This document shows, in pieces, positions 1-6,524 of a stretch of DNA of 10,555 nt. Position 1 is the first letter of the stretch; every line of letters begins with the position of its first letter. Source of the stretch: Vulcanimicrobiota bacterium (GTDB lineage Bacteria; Vulcanimicrobiota; Xenobia; Xenobiales; JADMJV01). Under the pieces are notes generated by a model, which was given only the letters and a program-made list of their open reading frames with translations, was not told the origin of the DNA and ran no database searches. The stretch spans positions 1-10,555 of the forward strand of contig JAEXNA010000250.1 in assembly GCA_023447635.1 (NCBI GenBank), in the 5' to 3' direction. The position numbers and the translations under genes are program-made.

Positions 1-128
1 ACTACGGCTCCCCAACTCTTCGACTGCCACAAGACGTCAAGCTGACCAGGCTAAGCCGAAACGAAAGCCGTCCTCAAGGCCGGCTGGGAAGGATCGAGTC
101 TTCGAATCCGATTCTTCAGCAGCCTCAT
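1..128. other. no gene recognised at the left edge
   Basis: I see no convincing coding sequence here. Plus frame 1 reads 14 codons from the window edge to a TGA at 43-45, which could be the extreme C-terminus of an upstream gene, but nothing identifies it. The other open frames continue into the 49-bp repeat and have no coding character. Confidence 0.4.
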
Positions 129-251
129 CTTGCACGTCTCCCGGGCGCAACGCGTTGTCGTCGAGCCGAGCGACAATCTTGCTCGTCTCGCCAGCGCAAT
201 GCGTTGTCGTCGATCCGAGCGACAATCTTGCACGTCTCGCCAGCGCAACGC
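129..251. repeat. 49-bp tandem repeat, about 2.5 copies
   Basis: Two full 49-bp units (129-177 and 178-226) and a partial third (227-251) each begin with CTTGC(A/T)CGTCTC. They continue with GCGCAA(C/T)GC and then a TTGTCG ... CGACAA inverted repeat with a short loop. Units 1 and 2 differ at only a few positions. The period is not a multiple of three and no credible protein crosses it, so it is an intergenic repeat. It lies next to the hairpin terminator at 272-303, downstream of the minus-strand gene 333-794. Possible roles are a short palindromic repeat family or slippage-generated sequence. I cannot tell from one locus. Confidence 0.8.
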
Positions 252-271
252 ACCGCAGTCCTCCCAAATGC

Positions 272-303
272 AAATGGCCCCCGCCGTGGCGAGGGCCATT
301 TTT
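272..303. terminator. hairpin terminator, probably bidirectional
   Basis: A strong stem pairs AAATGGCCC (272-280) with GGGCCATTT (293-301), and an inner CGCC/GGCG pair (282-285 with 288-291) extends it. A T-run follows on the plus strand (299-303). On the minus strand the complementary A-run also gives a U-containing tail. It lies about 30 bp past the stop of the minus-strand gene 333-794, so it most likely ends that transcript. It could also stop transcription arriving from the left. Confidence 0.8.
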
Positions 304-332
304 CGAGCTGCGCTCGAGGACGCTTAGCGAGC

Positions 333-794
333 TTAGTCTTCGCTCTTGATAGCGAACGCTCTCAGGTTGGCGCGCACGCCCTTGCCAGCCTTCTTCTCCT
401 CGTCGATCTCCTTAGGAGGGCCTTCTTTTTCCAGCTTTTCCTTTTCGGCTTTCTCGTGAAGCTTGGTCTTCACTTCGCCACGGCGGTCGCGCACGGCTTT
501 CTCGCGGTCGCGAGCCGCCTTCTCTTTCACGCGGCGAGCGGCCAGCTTTTCGTTTTCGCCTTCTTCAGCGGGACGAGCTTCTTCAAAACGTTTCAGAGCT
601 TCTTCGAACAGCGCGAGGCGTCCGGCGGCGCCGGGCTCGGCTTTCTCTTTCTCGATGAAGCGGCGCACCCGGGCGGCCTGCTTCTTCAGCACGGCGGGGG
701 AAAGCTCGCTCACGCGGGGCGGGAAGCTGTTCACCACCGTGTTCCACTCGCTGCTTACGCAAAGCTCTTTGGCTTGGTCTTGGGTCGTCGCCAT
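333..794 (-). CDS. highly charged helical protein of unknown function
   Basis: This is a 153-residue protein I do not recognise. Residues 1-40 are ordinary globular sequence (SSEWNTVVNSFPPRVSEL). From about residue 38 it becomes strongly basic and acidic, and residues 75-135 are almost entirely E/K/R/A, as in a long single helix or coiled coil. There is no signal peptide and no membrane segment. Minus-strand codons are G/C-rich at third positions, which supports this strand over the overlapping plus-strand reading. The ATG at 794 is preceded by AAAGGA at about 807-811, a plausible though slightly distant ribosome binding site. The gene is transcribed alone, divergent from 945-1544, and ends at the 272-303 hairpin. 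Low-complexity charged proteins like this are often nucleic-acid or ribosome associated, but that is only a guess. Confidence 0.7.
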   Translation of the reverse strand: MATTQDQAKELCVSSEWNTVVNSFPPRVSELSPAVLKKQAARVRRFIEKEKAEPGAAGRLALFEEALKRFEEARPAEEGENEKLAARRVKEKAARDREKAVRDRRGEVKTKLHEKAEKEKLEKEGPPKEIDEEKKAGKGVRANLRAFAIKSED

Positions 795-944
795 AATGGT
801 CTAAGTCCTTTGTCTTTTGAGATGAGATTCGGTCGCTCCCATTCCGGACCGACCGCTCGATCCCCCCTTGCCACGCCAAAGGTAGGGGCAGTTCGTATCC
901 GCCCGGGTCGGGGCGGAGTCTCCCTGCCCGACTAGGCTGGGCCT
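795..944. promoter_or_regulatory. divergent intergenic region
   Basis: These 150 bp separate two divergent genes, so both promoters should lie here. I cannot pick a convincing -35/-10 pair for either. A 6-bp inverted repeat, CGGTCG ... CGACCG with a 14-nt gap, lies around 829-855 and could be an operator for the minus-strand gene. This is weak evidence. Confidence 0.35.
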
Positions 945-1544
945 ATGCGAAGCCTTCTACATATCGGACTCGGGCTGCTGCTGTCGCTGCCCGCGATGGC
1001 GCAGTGGACCCTCCTCGACGGGCAACTGATCACGGTCAAGGTCGAGGCGCCTGCGGGCGCTAGCCGTGCCACCGTGGATCTGGAGGAGGGCCTGCGCGGT
1101 CTGGAACTTCAGCCGGACGGAAGGGGAGGGTGGAGCGGCAGCTTCGCCGCCTTACCCGAGATGACGGGCGCTCAGTTCCGACCTCGGGTTACGGTGTATG
1201 ACGCGGCCGGCAAAGAGATGCTGGTCACTCCCCAGCGGGGAATCGTCGTCCAGTTAGCCTCGTCAGAATTCGACAGCGAAACGCTTGGCGCCGACGCTCT
1301 AGGTAGCGACACTCGCTTCGTCTTCAACGAAAGCATCGCCCCCGAATCGATCGCGGTCAAAACGAGCCCCAACGGTCCGTCTTATCAACCTTTGCTCGGA
1401 CGCAACAGCTTCACCCTTCCCGAAGGCGTGACCGCCGGCGATATCACCACCATCGCGGCTCGCTCGCGAGAGGGCCACGCCATTGTCCTTTCGACCGAGC
1501 AAGACGTCGACGTCGCCAACGAAGAGGAAGACTTAGAGCTCTAG
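945..1544 (+). CDS. small secreted protein, possibly beta-rich
   Basis: This is a 199-residue protein with a clear Sec signal peptide: MRS, a leucine-rich core (about 4-15), then an A-M-A type cleavage site before QW, at about residue 19. The mature part alternates short hydrophobic strands with Gly/Asp turns. Residues 30-95 (VKVEAP ... FRPRVTVYDAAGKE) resemble an Ig-like or fibronectin-like beta sandwich. The C-terminus is strongly acidic (NEEEDLEL). No catalytic motif is visible, and I do not recognise the family. The ATG at 945 has no good Shine-Dalgarno sequence, but the signal peptide fixes the start. The gene appears monocistronic. It resembles the secreted protein at 7191-7838 in having a signal peptide followed by a beta-rich acidic domain, without obvious sequence identity. 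Confidence 0.75.
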   Translation: MRSLLHIGLGLLLSLPAMAQWTLLDGQLITVKVEAPAGASRATVDLEEGLRGLELQPDGRGGWSGSFAALPEMTGAQFRPRVTVYDAAGKEMLVTPQRGIVVQLASSEFDSETLGADALGSDTRFVFNESIAPESIAVKTSPNGPSYQPLLGRNSFTLPEGVTAGDITTIAARSREGHAIVLSTEQDVDVANEEEDLEL

Positions 1545-1663
1545 TTCACGACTCCACCCACCAGCCCGTTCCATATGGCCGCGTTGGAGTAGGCGAAATC
1601 CTCGGGTTGGAGCCGGAGACTTCCCCGGGCGAGCTTCAGAAGCGGTGAGAAGTCTGCTACCAT
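1541..1663 (-). pseudogene. possible N-terminal remnant of an FAD-linked oxidase
   Basis: A 40-codon minus-strand frame runs from ATG at 1663 to TAG at 1541, with coding-like third positions. Residues 14-35 read RGSLRLQPEDFAYSNAAIWN followed by GLV. From memory, this resembles the N-terminal entry of BBE-type FAD-binding (PF01565/PF08031) oxidases: 'RG.l..PgD.gY..ar..WNg'. One residue fewer separates the Tyr from the Trp than in the usual spacing. The FAD-binding domain that should follow is absent, because the frame stops at the 3' end of the convergent gene 945-1544. If the resemblance is real, this is a decayed fragment. The alternative is a chance small ORF. The similarity is from memory, not a search. 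Confidence 0.3.
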
Positions 1664-1669
1664 CCGAGT

Positions 1670-1843
1670 ATGTTCTGGCTCGGCCTCTGCCTGATCGCGT
1701 TCTCCCTCATCGAACACTTGACGTTACGGGGTGCGTGGCAGCTCGGCAAGGGGTGGAGGGTGGCCCTCACTCTCATCACGCTCTTACAGTGCGCTCAGGC
1801 TGGCGTAGGACTGTTGCTTTGCCTCGCGAGCTTCTCGGCTTAG
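1670..1843 (+). CDS. 57-residue two-helix membrane protein
   Basis: ATG at 1670 opens a 57-codon frame closed by TAG at 1841-1843. Residues 2-17 (FWLGLCLIAFSLIEHL) and about 31-56 (ALTLITLLQCAQAGVGLLLC and onward) are two hydrophobic segments. A short linker with Arg, Lys and Gly (LRGAWQLGKGWR) joins them, as in a helical hairpin of the inner membrane. Codons favour G/C at third positions, which supports real coding. A longer frame over the same bases, with a start at 1645, gives an Arg/Pro-rich product with no structure, and I reject it. No clear ribosome binding site is present, so the start is tentative. Small two-helix proteins of this sort may be regulators of membrane complexes, toxin-like peptides or holin-like proteins. 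Nothing here decides between these. Confidence 0.5.
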   Translation: MFWLGLCLIAFSLIEHLTLRGAWQLGKGWRVALTLITLLQCAQAGVGLLLCLASFSA

Positions 1844-1871
1844 CGAGTCTTGCCAGAGCGCAGGCGACCGG

Positions 1872-1887
1872 CGCGAAAATTTTCGCG
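1872..1887. promoter_or_regulatory. perfect 16-bp palindrome
   Basis: CGCGAAAATTTTCGCG is a perfect dyad with no loop, 28 bp after the stop of the small membrane protein. A hairpin needs an unpaired loop, so this is better read as a dimeric DNA-binding-protein site than as a terminator. It lies about 175 bp upstream of the gene at 2062. I do not recognise it as the site of any particular regulator. Confidence 0.45.
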
Positions 1888-1938
1888 TCTTCTGACGCTA
1901 GTCTCCGTCCCTTTCGAGAATCGTCTACCCCGGACTCG

Positions 1939-2061
1939 GTTAACAGGAGATGAACGGTTCGTCACGCTAAGCTGGATCGTTCCGAAGTGCGACACAAAAT
2001 GTTAACGATTTAGTTCGTAAACTTGCCATAATCTCTCCTCGCGTTCCAGTATGATACCAGG
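1939..2061 (+). promoter_or_regulatory. AT-richer leader and probable promoter of the 2062 gene
   Basis: This stretch is AT-richer than its surroundings. It contains GTTAAC at 1939-1944 and 2001-2006, and an imperfect inverted repeat: GTTAACGA (2001-2008), 6-nt gap, TCGTAAAC (2015-2022), 7 of 8 pairs. A possible -10 is CATAAT at 2027-2032, with the weak -35 candidate TTAACG at 2002-2007 at a 19-bp spacing. If that promoter is real, the inverted repeat overlaps it and would act as an operator. ATG at 2051 opens a five-codon frame (MIPG, stop TGA) whose stop overlaps the GTG start at 2062. Confidence 0.35.
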
Positions 2062-3630
2062 GTGATTCTCGCCCCTGCCCATATCTCGACTGCCGCCGCT
2101 CGTCCCCTCCAACCGGCCTCCGTTCCGGCCTCCCCTCCCACTGATGGAGGACCTCAGGACAGCTTCTCATCCGCGCCCTCGACCGAGGCGCTGCCGTCCT
2201 GGAGATTTGCTCCGAAGTACAAGACTTCCGAGATCCTCTCCAACCCAACCAAAGCGGCGGCCTTCCAGGACGAGTATCTCAAGGGCGAGGCGGAATTTTT
2301 CGCGCGGGCTCGGGACCCGAAGTCGGGACTGACCTTCGACGGGGTCGACCTGGACCCGAAGACGGGCCAGATCACCAGTGTTCGTGGCTTCTCGGCGGCT
2401 TCGAAAGAGTGCCTGGACCTGGGTATGTGCGTGAAGGCGCTGTACGGCGACCCCGTGATCTCGAAAGTCGTCTCGCCGGATAATCCGTCGAACGCTCCCG
2501 CCATCGCGGCCGAGATCCTGGGCAAAAAGATCGGCTCGTACAACCAGTTCGTCAAAGACTATCCCGGGTTCGCCGGCTACTTTACCTGGTTCGAATCGGG
2601 CGAGAAGGCGAAGCCCACGGCGGACTGGGCTAAGGCGATCCCCTCCCTGGACCTGGGCGAGATGATGTGGTCGCTGATGCTGGCCGAAAAGGCGCTGCGC
2701 GACACCGGCCACGAAGAGTTGGCCGCCGAGTACAAGACCTACAACGACGGTTTGCAGGCCAAGTCTTACGAGGCGCTTTACGAGCCGACCAAACAGGGAA
2801 TTCGCGGGCACATCGAGATCTCGGACCCGACCAGTCCCGACAGCAAGTTCAGCGGTCTGGGCATCACCACGGGCGAACACGGCGTGCACGAGGGCCAGAT
2901 GGTCGTGCTGTATATGACTCTGTTTGGCGGCCTGCCCGAGGACGTCAAGGATAAGATCTGGGACGGGATCTCGATGAAGAAGGTCGAGCACGAGCACGGC
3001 ACGACCTGGGGCGGCTTCTGGGGCTCTCCTCACGAGGAGTGGGCGCATCTGTTCCTGCCCTACCGCGACCACGAAGGGCTCAAGGACCTGTTCCGCATTC
3101 GCGAAAAGATCCGCTCGCACAACGCCGAGGATCGTCAGTATCCCGGGTTCGCGGCTTCGGCGCACGAACCGGCCGGGCACGGCTACGCGGCGGCGGCCGG
3201 CATCGAAGGCGTGAACAGCCAGCGCCTCGATTTCCAGTACACCTATTCTCCTTACGGCGCCTTCCCGATGCTGCTGCAGTTCGCCGGCGAGATGAGCGGG
3301 AACGTCGGCCTGGCCTGGCTGCATAACATGCTGCTCGGGCCGCGCCAGCAGGGGCCGCTGGGCGCTGGCGAGTCGGGAGACAATGAGGGCAAGCATTCTC
3401 CGCCGGTCAAAACGATCGACGTGACCTTCTGCAACTTGCTCGCGATGTCGGGCGGCTTGCAGAACGAGACGGCGGCGCTGCTCAAGGAGAAGGGCAAGTA
3501 CGACGAGTTTATGCGGGTCATGGACGGGGAGTTCAAGGAGACCTTTGCCGGCGTGACGCTGCGCGAGCCCGCCGACTACGGTCTGCCGGTCGCGCCCGCT
3601 CCGCAGAATCTGGCACCCTACGAGGGATAG
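2062..3630 (+). CDS. glycoamylase-like (PF10091-type) (alpha/alpha)6-barrel protein
   Basis: A 522-residue protein that I assign by pattern to the glycoamylase-like family, which includes beta-1,2-glucanases of GH144. Marks in order: 'GFAGYFTWFE' (169-178) and 'PSLDLGEMMWSL' (194-205) match 'GfyHF ... STvDtalLl'. 'HEGQMVVLYMTLFGG' (276-290) matches 'yneaMilYllALGsp'. 'PHEEWAHLFLPYRD' (323-336) matches 'fvhQyShlWiDfRg'. 'GFAASAHEPAGHGYAAAAG' (362-380), 'SPYGAFPML' (396-404) and 'GPLGAGES' (431-438) match 'GltasdgP.GY.ayG ... aPyaa..sL ... yGf.daf'. The likely role is cleavage of a glucan or related glycan. Substrate and catalytic acids cannot be fixed by reading. There is no signal peptide; residues 1-48 form a Pro/Ala/Ser-rich tail. 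The start is GTG at 2062 with only AGG directly before it. The frame is closed upstream by TAA at 2029-2031, and no better start exists. Confidence 0.6.
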   Translation: MILAPAHISTAAARPLQPASVPASPPTDGGPQDSFSSAPSTEALPSWRFAPKYKTSEILSNPTKAAAFQDEYLKGEAEFFARARDPKSGLTFDGVDLDPKTGQITSVRGFSAASKECLDLGMCVKALYGDPVISKVVSPDNPSNAPAIAAEILGKKIGSYNQFVKDYPGFAGYFTWFESGEKAKPTADWAKAIPSLDLGEMMWSLMLAEKALRDTGHEELAAEYKTYNDGLQAKSYEALYEPTKQGIRGHIEISDPTSPDSKFSGLGITTGEHGVHEGQMVVLYMTLFGGLPEDVKDKIWDGISMKKVEHEHGTTWGGFWGSPHEEWAHLFLPYRDHEGLKDLFRIREKIRSHNAEDRQYPGFAASAHEPAGHGYAAAAGIEGVNSQRLDFQYTYSPYGAFPMLLQFAGEMSGNVGLAWLHNMLLGPRQQGPLGAGESGDNEGKHSPPVKTIDVTFCNLLAMSGGLQNETAALLKEKGKYDEFMRVMDGEFKETFAGVTLREPADYGLPVAPAPQNLAPYEG

Positions 3631-3643
3631 GATCCGGTTGGAG

Positions 3644-4023
3644 AGGCCCGGCGGGAGAGGCTTCGATTCGCCGATGCGCGGAAGATTGCGCTGATCGGTG
3701 AATCGGCCTGGCGGGAGAGGCTCTCGATTCGCCGATGCGCGGAAGATTGCGCCGATCGGTGAATCGGCTTGGTGGAAGAGGCTCTCGATTCGCTGATGCG
3801 CGGAAGGTTGCGCCGATCGGTGAATCGGGCTAGTTGGAGAGGCTTTCGATTCGCTGATGCGCGGAAGGTTGCGCCGATCGGTGAATCGGCCTGGTGGGAG
3901 AGGCTCTCGATTCGCTGATGCGCGGAAGGTTGCGCCGATCGGTGAATTGGCCCGGCGGGAGAGGCGTTCGATTCGCCGATGCGCGGAAGATTGCGCCGAT
4001 CGGTGAATCGGGCGGCGGGAGAG
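3644..4023 (+). repeat. 61-bp tandem repeat array, six hairpin-encoding copies
   Basis: GATGCGCGGAAG recurs at 3673, 3734, 3795, 3856, 3917 and 3978, an exact 61-bp period. The array begins 14 bp after the stop of the glycosidase-like gene. Within each copy CGATTCGC(C/T)GAT pairs with ATCGGTGAATCG to form a 12-bp stem containing one G-U pair. An inner GCGC/GCGC pair sits under a loop of GGAAG(A/G)TT. Copy 1 spans 3664-3705 and copy 6 spans 3969-4010. Copies 3-5 share the C-to-T change in the left arm and the A-to-G change in the loop, so they arose by internal duplication. The period is not a multiple of three, so this is not a protein repeat. It may be a 3'-end RNA stabiliser, a REP-like element or a protein-binding array. 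Confidence 0.9.
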
Positions 4024-4069
4024 CGCCATCGGCTTCATCGAATGTGGGCGTTGATGCCCATTTGTGGCG

Positions 4070-4129
4070 AAGCCGCGCCCATAGCGCGGCTTTGACGCTT
4101 AACGCGAGGTTCGGAACGGTCGCGTTAAG
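4070..4129. promoter_or_regulatory. two adjacent perfect inverted repeats
   Basis: The first is AAGCCGCGC (4070-4078), a 5-nt loop, then GCGCGGCTT (4084-4092) followed by one more T. The second is CTTAACGCGA (4098-4107), a 12-nt gap, then TCGCGTTAAG (4120-4129), with GTTC/GAAC able to pair inside the gap. The first looks like a terminator stem with only a three-T end, so it is a weak intrinsic terminator at best. The second could be an operator or a second stem. Both lie between the repeat array and the protease operon, so they probably separate the two transcription units. Confidence 0.55.
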
Positions 4130-4244
4130 CCGAACTCGACGCCGGGGTCGCAAAATGCCCCTCGAGGCCATGTTTACGCCGTTTTCAGCGGCTGGTTAAC
4201 ATGTTGATCATCAAAAACGCCTCTCGCTAGCGCATGATGAGAGC
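4130..4244 (+). promoter_or_regulatory. leader of the protease operon
   Basis: This is the 115 bp before the metallopeptidase start, and it should carry the operon promoter. GTTTAC (4172-4177) and GTTAAC (4195-4200) lie here, followed by ATGTTGATCATC. I cannot choose a -10/-35 pair with confidence. ATG at 4234 opens a five-codon frame (MMRA, stop TGA) whose stop overlaps the ATG at 4245. The purine stretch GATGAGAG lies just before that start and may serve as the ribosome binding site. Confidence 0.3.
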
Positions 4245-5081
4245 ATGAACATCGGATCGCTCTCACCTCTCACCGTCACCCGCGCCGTCGCCGCTCCTAA
4301 AGCCGCGCCCGCTCAGGCCGAAGTGAAGGAAGCCCAGCCCGAGTGCTGCGGCGACATCGCCACCATCGGCGAAGAGAAGCCGAGCGACGAAAAGTCCGCC
4401 CTGATTCGCGGAATGATCCGCCAGGCGCCCGACTCCGAAACGGCCTGCGCGGTGGTCGAGGCGCTCAGCGCCTACCCGCTGGAAGCGCTGCAGCGCGTCG
4501 CCGATTACGGCACCAAACTGGAAATTTACGACTTCGCCGGTGGCGACACCGTGCCCGACTACCTGCCCACCCTGGCTCAGGCCAACAGCCTGGGCGCCTA
4601 CAACACGGTGGCCAACATTCTGGGCGTGGACAAGAGCGACCTGGCTCCCTTCGTCCTGCTGCACGAGTTCGCTCACGCTCTGGACGCCTCGCTGGGCAAC
4701 GTCAGCGAACTGCCCGACTGGAAAGGCGCTCACAAACTGGGCCAGTTCACCGACCGGGTGGTTCGCCCTTACGCCAAGCACGACTCGTCCGAGTACTTGG
4801 CCGAAAACACTGCCGCCTTCCTGATTTCCGACGAAGCTCTCTACCCGATGATCGAAGAAGGGTTCGCTAAGGGCCTTGGCACCAACGGAATGGACGAGCG
4901 CAGCTACTGGCAAGAGAATCAGAACTTCTGCAAAGGCCGCCTCGAGCGGGTCGACTCGGAAGGCTACCGCCTGGTCGGCGACCTGTTCGGGAACCTCGCC
5001 GAGATGGCCGCCGTCGACGCCAAACCGGCGATGACCCCCGCCGAGTGGACGGCTTGGAAAGCCGCCAACGTCAAGGCTTAA
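4245..5081 (+). CDS. HExxH zinc metallopeptidase, gluzincin type
   Basis: This is a 278-residue protein with the zinc-peptidase signature HEFAHALD (His140, Glu141, His144). The segment 'SSEYLAENTAAFL' (181-193) probably supplies a third ligand, Glu187. The pattern of a hydrophobic run, HEfaHalD and about 40 residues later S.EYlAE..A.f resembles anthrax lethal-factor-like (M34/ATLF) and related gluzincin domains. Glu141 would be the general base for peptide hydrolysis. Residues 1-50 form an Ala/Pro/Glu-rich tail with no signal peptide, although CysCys (34-35) is present. Residues 195-278 are helical and may form a cap. The ATG at 4245 is the first good start. A subtilase begins 66 bp downstream on the same strand with no strong terminator between, so the two are probably co-transcribed. 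Substrate is unknown. The exact family is inferred; the zinc site itself is clear. Confidence 0.75.
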   Translation: MNIGSLSPLTVTRAVAAPKAAPAQAEVKEAQPECCGDIATIGEEKPSDEKSALIRGMIRQAPDSETACAVVEALSAYPLEALQRVADYGTKLEIYDFAGGDTVPDYLPTLAQANSLGAYNTVANILGVDKSDLAPFVLLHEFAHALDASLGNVSELPDWKGAHKLGQFTDRVVRPYAKHDSSEYLAENTAAFLISDEALYPMIEEGFAKGLGTNGMDERSYWQENQNFCKGRLERVDSEGYRLVGDLFGNLAEMAAVDAKPAMTPAEWTAWKAANVKA

Positions 5082-5147
5082 CCCGCGACCTCATCTCTCT
5101 CGAAAAGATTCGCACGACCCGAAGTCAAAGAAACAAAGAGCATCACA

Positions 5148-6509
5148 ATGAACATCTCGAACAGCCCCCGCCCCATCATCGCCAACGGCTACGCCGAACC
5201 GAAGGAAGTCGCCGCCAAGGTCGCCATCCTCGATGATTTCGACGGCGACGAAGTCGGCTTTCCCCACGGCCAGGCTGTAGAGTCCGTGCTGCTGTCGCAC
5301 AGCGACCTCACCCCCGCCGACGTGCAGCGGATGCAGAACATGCCCGAGCAGGCTCGTGTCGACGACATCATGCGCGACAACAAGGTCGACTTCCGCCGTG
5401 CTTACGGCGCCGCCGTGATGCGCAACGTGGCCAAGTTCTACCTGAGCACCGCCCAGAATCTGCAGACCATCATCAGCGAGCAGCCCACCGTCAAAGTGAT
5501 CAGCCAGTCGCAGGGCGAAACCGCCGCTCGCCTGACCGGCGACCTGATGGACGACCTGGCCGCCAAGGACAACGTGCGCCAGCACGCTAACCAGGCGTTC
5601 GGTCTGGCCGCCGACGCGCCGCTGCCCGAACTGCTCGAGCAGATGGTGCTGGAAGCCGAAGGCGTCATCAACGACAACGAACTGGTCGGCAAAGCCAAAC
5701 AGGAATACCTGAAAGCCGCAAAAGCCGTGGCCGACGCCGGCGTCACCTACCTGGTGGCCGGCGGCAATCACGGCGACCTGGCCTACCAGATGGAGCAGAT
5801 GGGCGTGAAGACCAGCCCCAGCGCTTACCGCAACATCTTCGCCACCGAACACTCCACCATCATCGGAGCCAACACTCAAGAAGGCCAGGTTTCGACCCTG
5901 AACTCCCCCAACTCGGGCTCCAAAGTGTTCGAAGTCGGCGAAAACTTGCCTTGGAGCTCGGAAGAGTTCGGACGCGAAGGCGTTGACAGCGGCACCTCGT
6001 TCGCCACCCCGATCGTTGCCGGCAAAGTCGTGAAGATGCTGGAAGACGCCCCTACGCTGACCCCGTTCGACATCGACAGCAAGCTGCAGGGGCTGGATTC
6101 GACTCGCGTCGAGAGCGGCAAGATCAAGGCCACCAACAACGGTCAGGCGCTGATCGGCGACGGCGAACTCGAACCGTACATCGCCGCCAAGATTGGCGAA
6201 GGGTTCGTCACCGACATCTTCGGCGAGACCGCTCAGCAACTGGCCGAAGCGCGCCAGGACAAAACCTTCTTCGGCCTTCCCGGAACCAAAGACCACGAGT
6301 TCCAGTTGGTCCGTGTCAGCCCCAGCCCTGAAGGCACCCGCCAACTGTGGGTCGACACCTATTTCGACGAAGGCCACCACGTGCTGCGCGCTGACCTGAA
6401 GGACGGCGCCTGGGACCCCAACTCGGTGGTTGAAGAGCTGCACCTCGACGCCAAGCGCCAGCAAGAGATCGCCAACCGTCCGGCTCCTCCCGCAGAAGCC
6501 TCCGCCTAA
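5148..6509 (+). CDS. compact subtilisin-family (S8) serine peptidase
   Basis: This is a 453-residue protein with the subtilase marks in order. 'VAILDDFDGD' (25-34) carries the catalytic Asp29 or Asp30. 'GFPHGQAVESVL' (37-48) carries His40. 'VKVISQSQG' (115-123) is the strand before the substrate groove. 'YLVAGGNHGD' (201-210) holds the oxyanion Asn207. 'VDSGTSFATPIVAGKV' (279-294) holds the nucleophile Ser284. Asp and His are only about 10 residues apart, against about 30 in classical subtilisins, and helical segments are inserted at about 55-110 and 125-198. Residues 315-453 are a C-terminal extension I do not recognise, ending in a Pro/Ala tail. No signal peptide and no propeptide are seen. 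The N-terminus (MNISNSPRP) echoes that of the metallopeptidase before it (MNIGSLSP). The ribosome binding site is probably AAAGAG at 5134-5139. The DUF4259 gene starts 15 bp downstream. Confidence 0.85.
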   Translation: MNISNSPRPIIANGYAEPKEVAAKVAILDDFDGDEVGFPHGQAVESVLLSHSDLTPADVQRMQNMPEQARVDDIMRDNKVDFRRAYGAAVMRNVAKFYLSTAQNLQTIISEQPTVKVISQSQGETAARLTGDLMDDLAAKDNVRQHANQAFGLAADAPLPELLEQMVLEAEGVINDNELVGKAKQEYLKAAKAVADAGVTYLVAGGNHGDLAYQMEQMGVKTSPSAYRNIFATEHSTIIGANTQEGQVSTLNSPNSGSKVFEVGENLPWSSEEFGREGVDSGTSFATPIVAGKVVKMLEDAPTLTPFDIDSKLQGLDSTRVESGKIKATNNGQALIGDGELEPYIAAKIGEGFVTDIFGETAQQLAEARQDKTFFGLPGTKDHEFQLVRVSPSPEGTRQLWVDTYFDEGHHVLRADLKDGAWDPNSVVEELHLDAKRQQEIANRPAPPAEASA

Positions 6510-6524
6510 CCCGCGCAAGAGCTG

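Noticed and set aside
204..935. Plus-strand frame of 243 codons opposite the charged helical gene
   Set aside because: It runs through a terminator stem and gives Phe-rich low-complexity sequence, the usual complement of E/K-rich codons.
1645..1953. Plus-strand frame of 102 codons over the small membrane gene
   Set aside because: The product is Arg/Pro/Ser-rich without structure, while the overlapping 57-codon frame has hydrophobic segments and coding-like third positions.
3644..4023. CRISPR array
   Set aside because: The whole 61-bp unit is repeated, with no variable spacers and no cas genes nearby.
2167..4038. Minus-strand open frame of 623 codons across the glycosidase gene and the repeat array
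   Set aside because: It mirrors the GC-rich third positions of the plus-strand gene. Its N-terminal part is only the 61-bp repeat read antisense in shifting frames, and no domain is recognisable.
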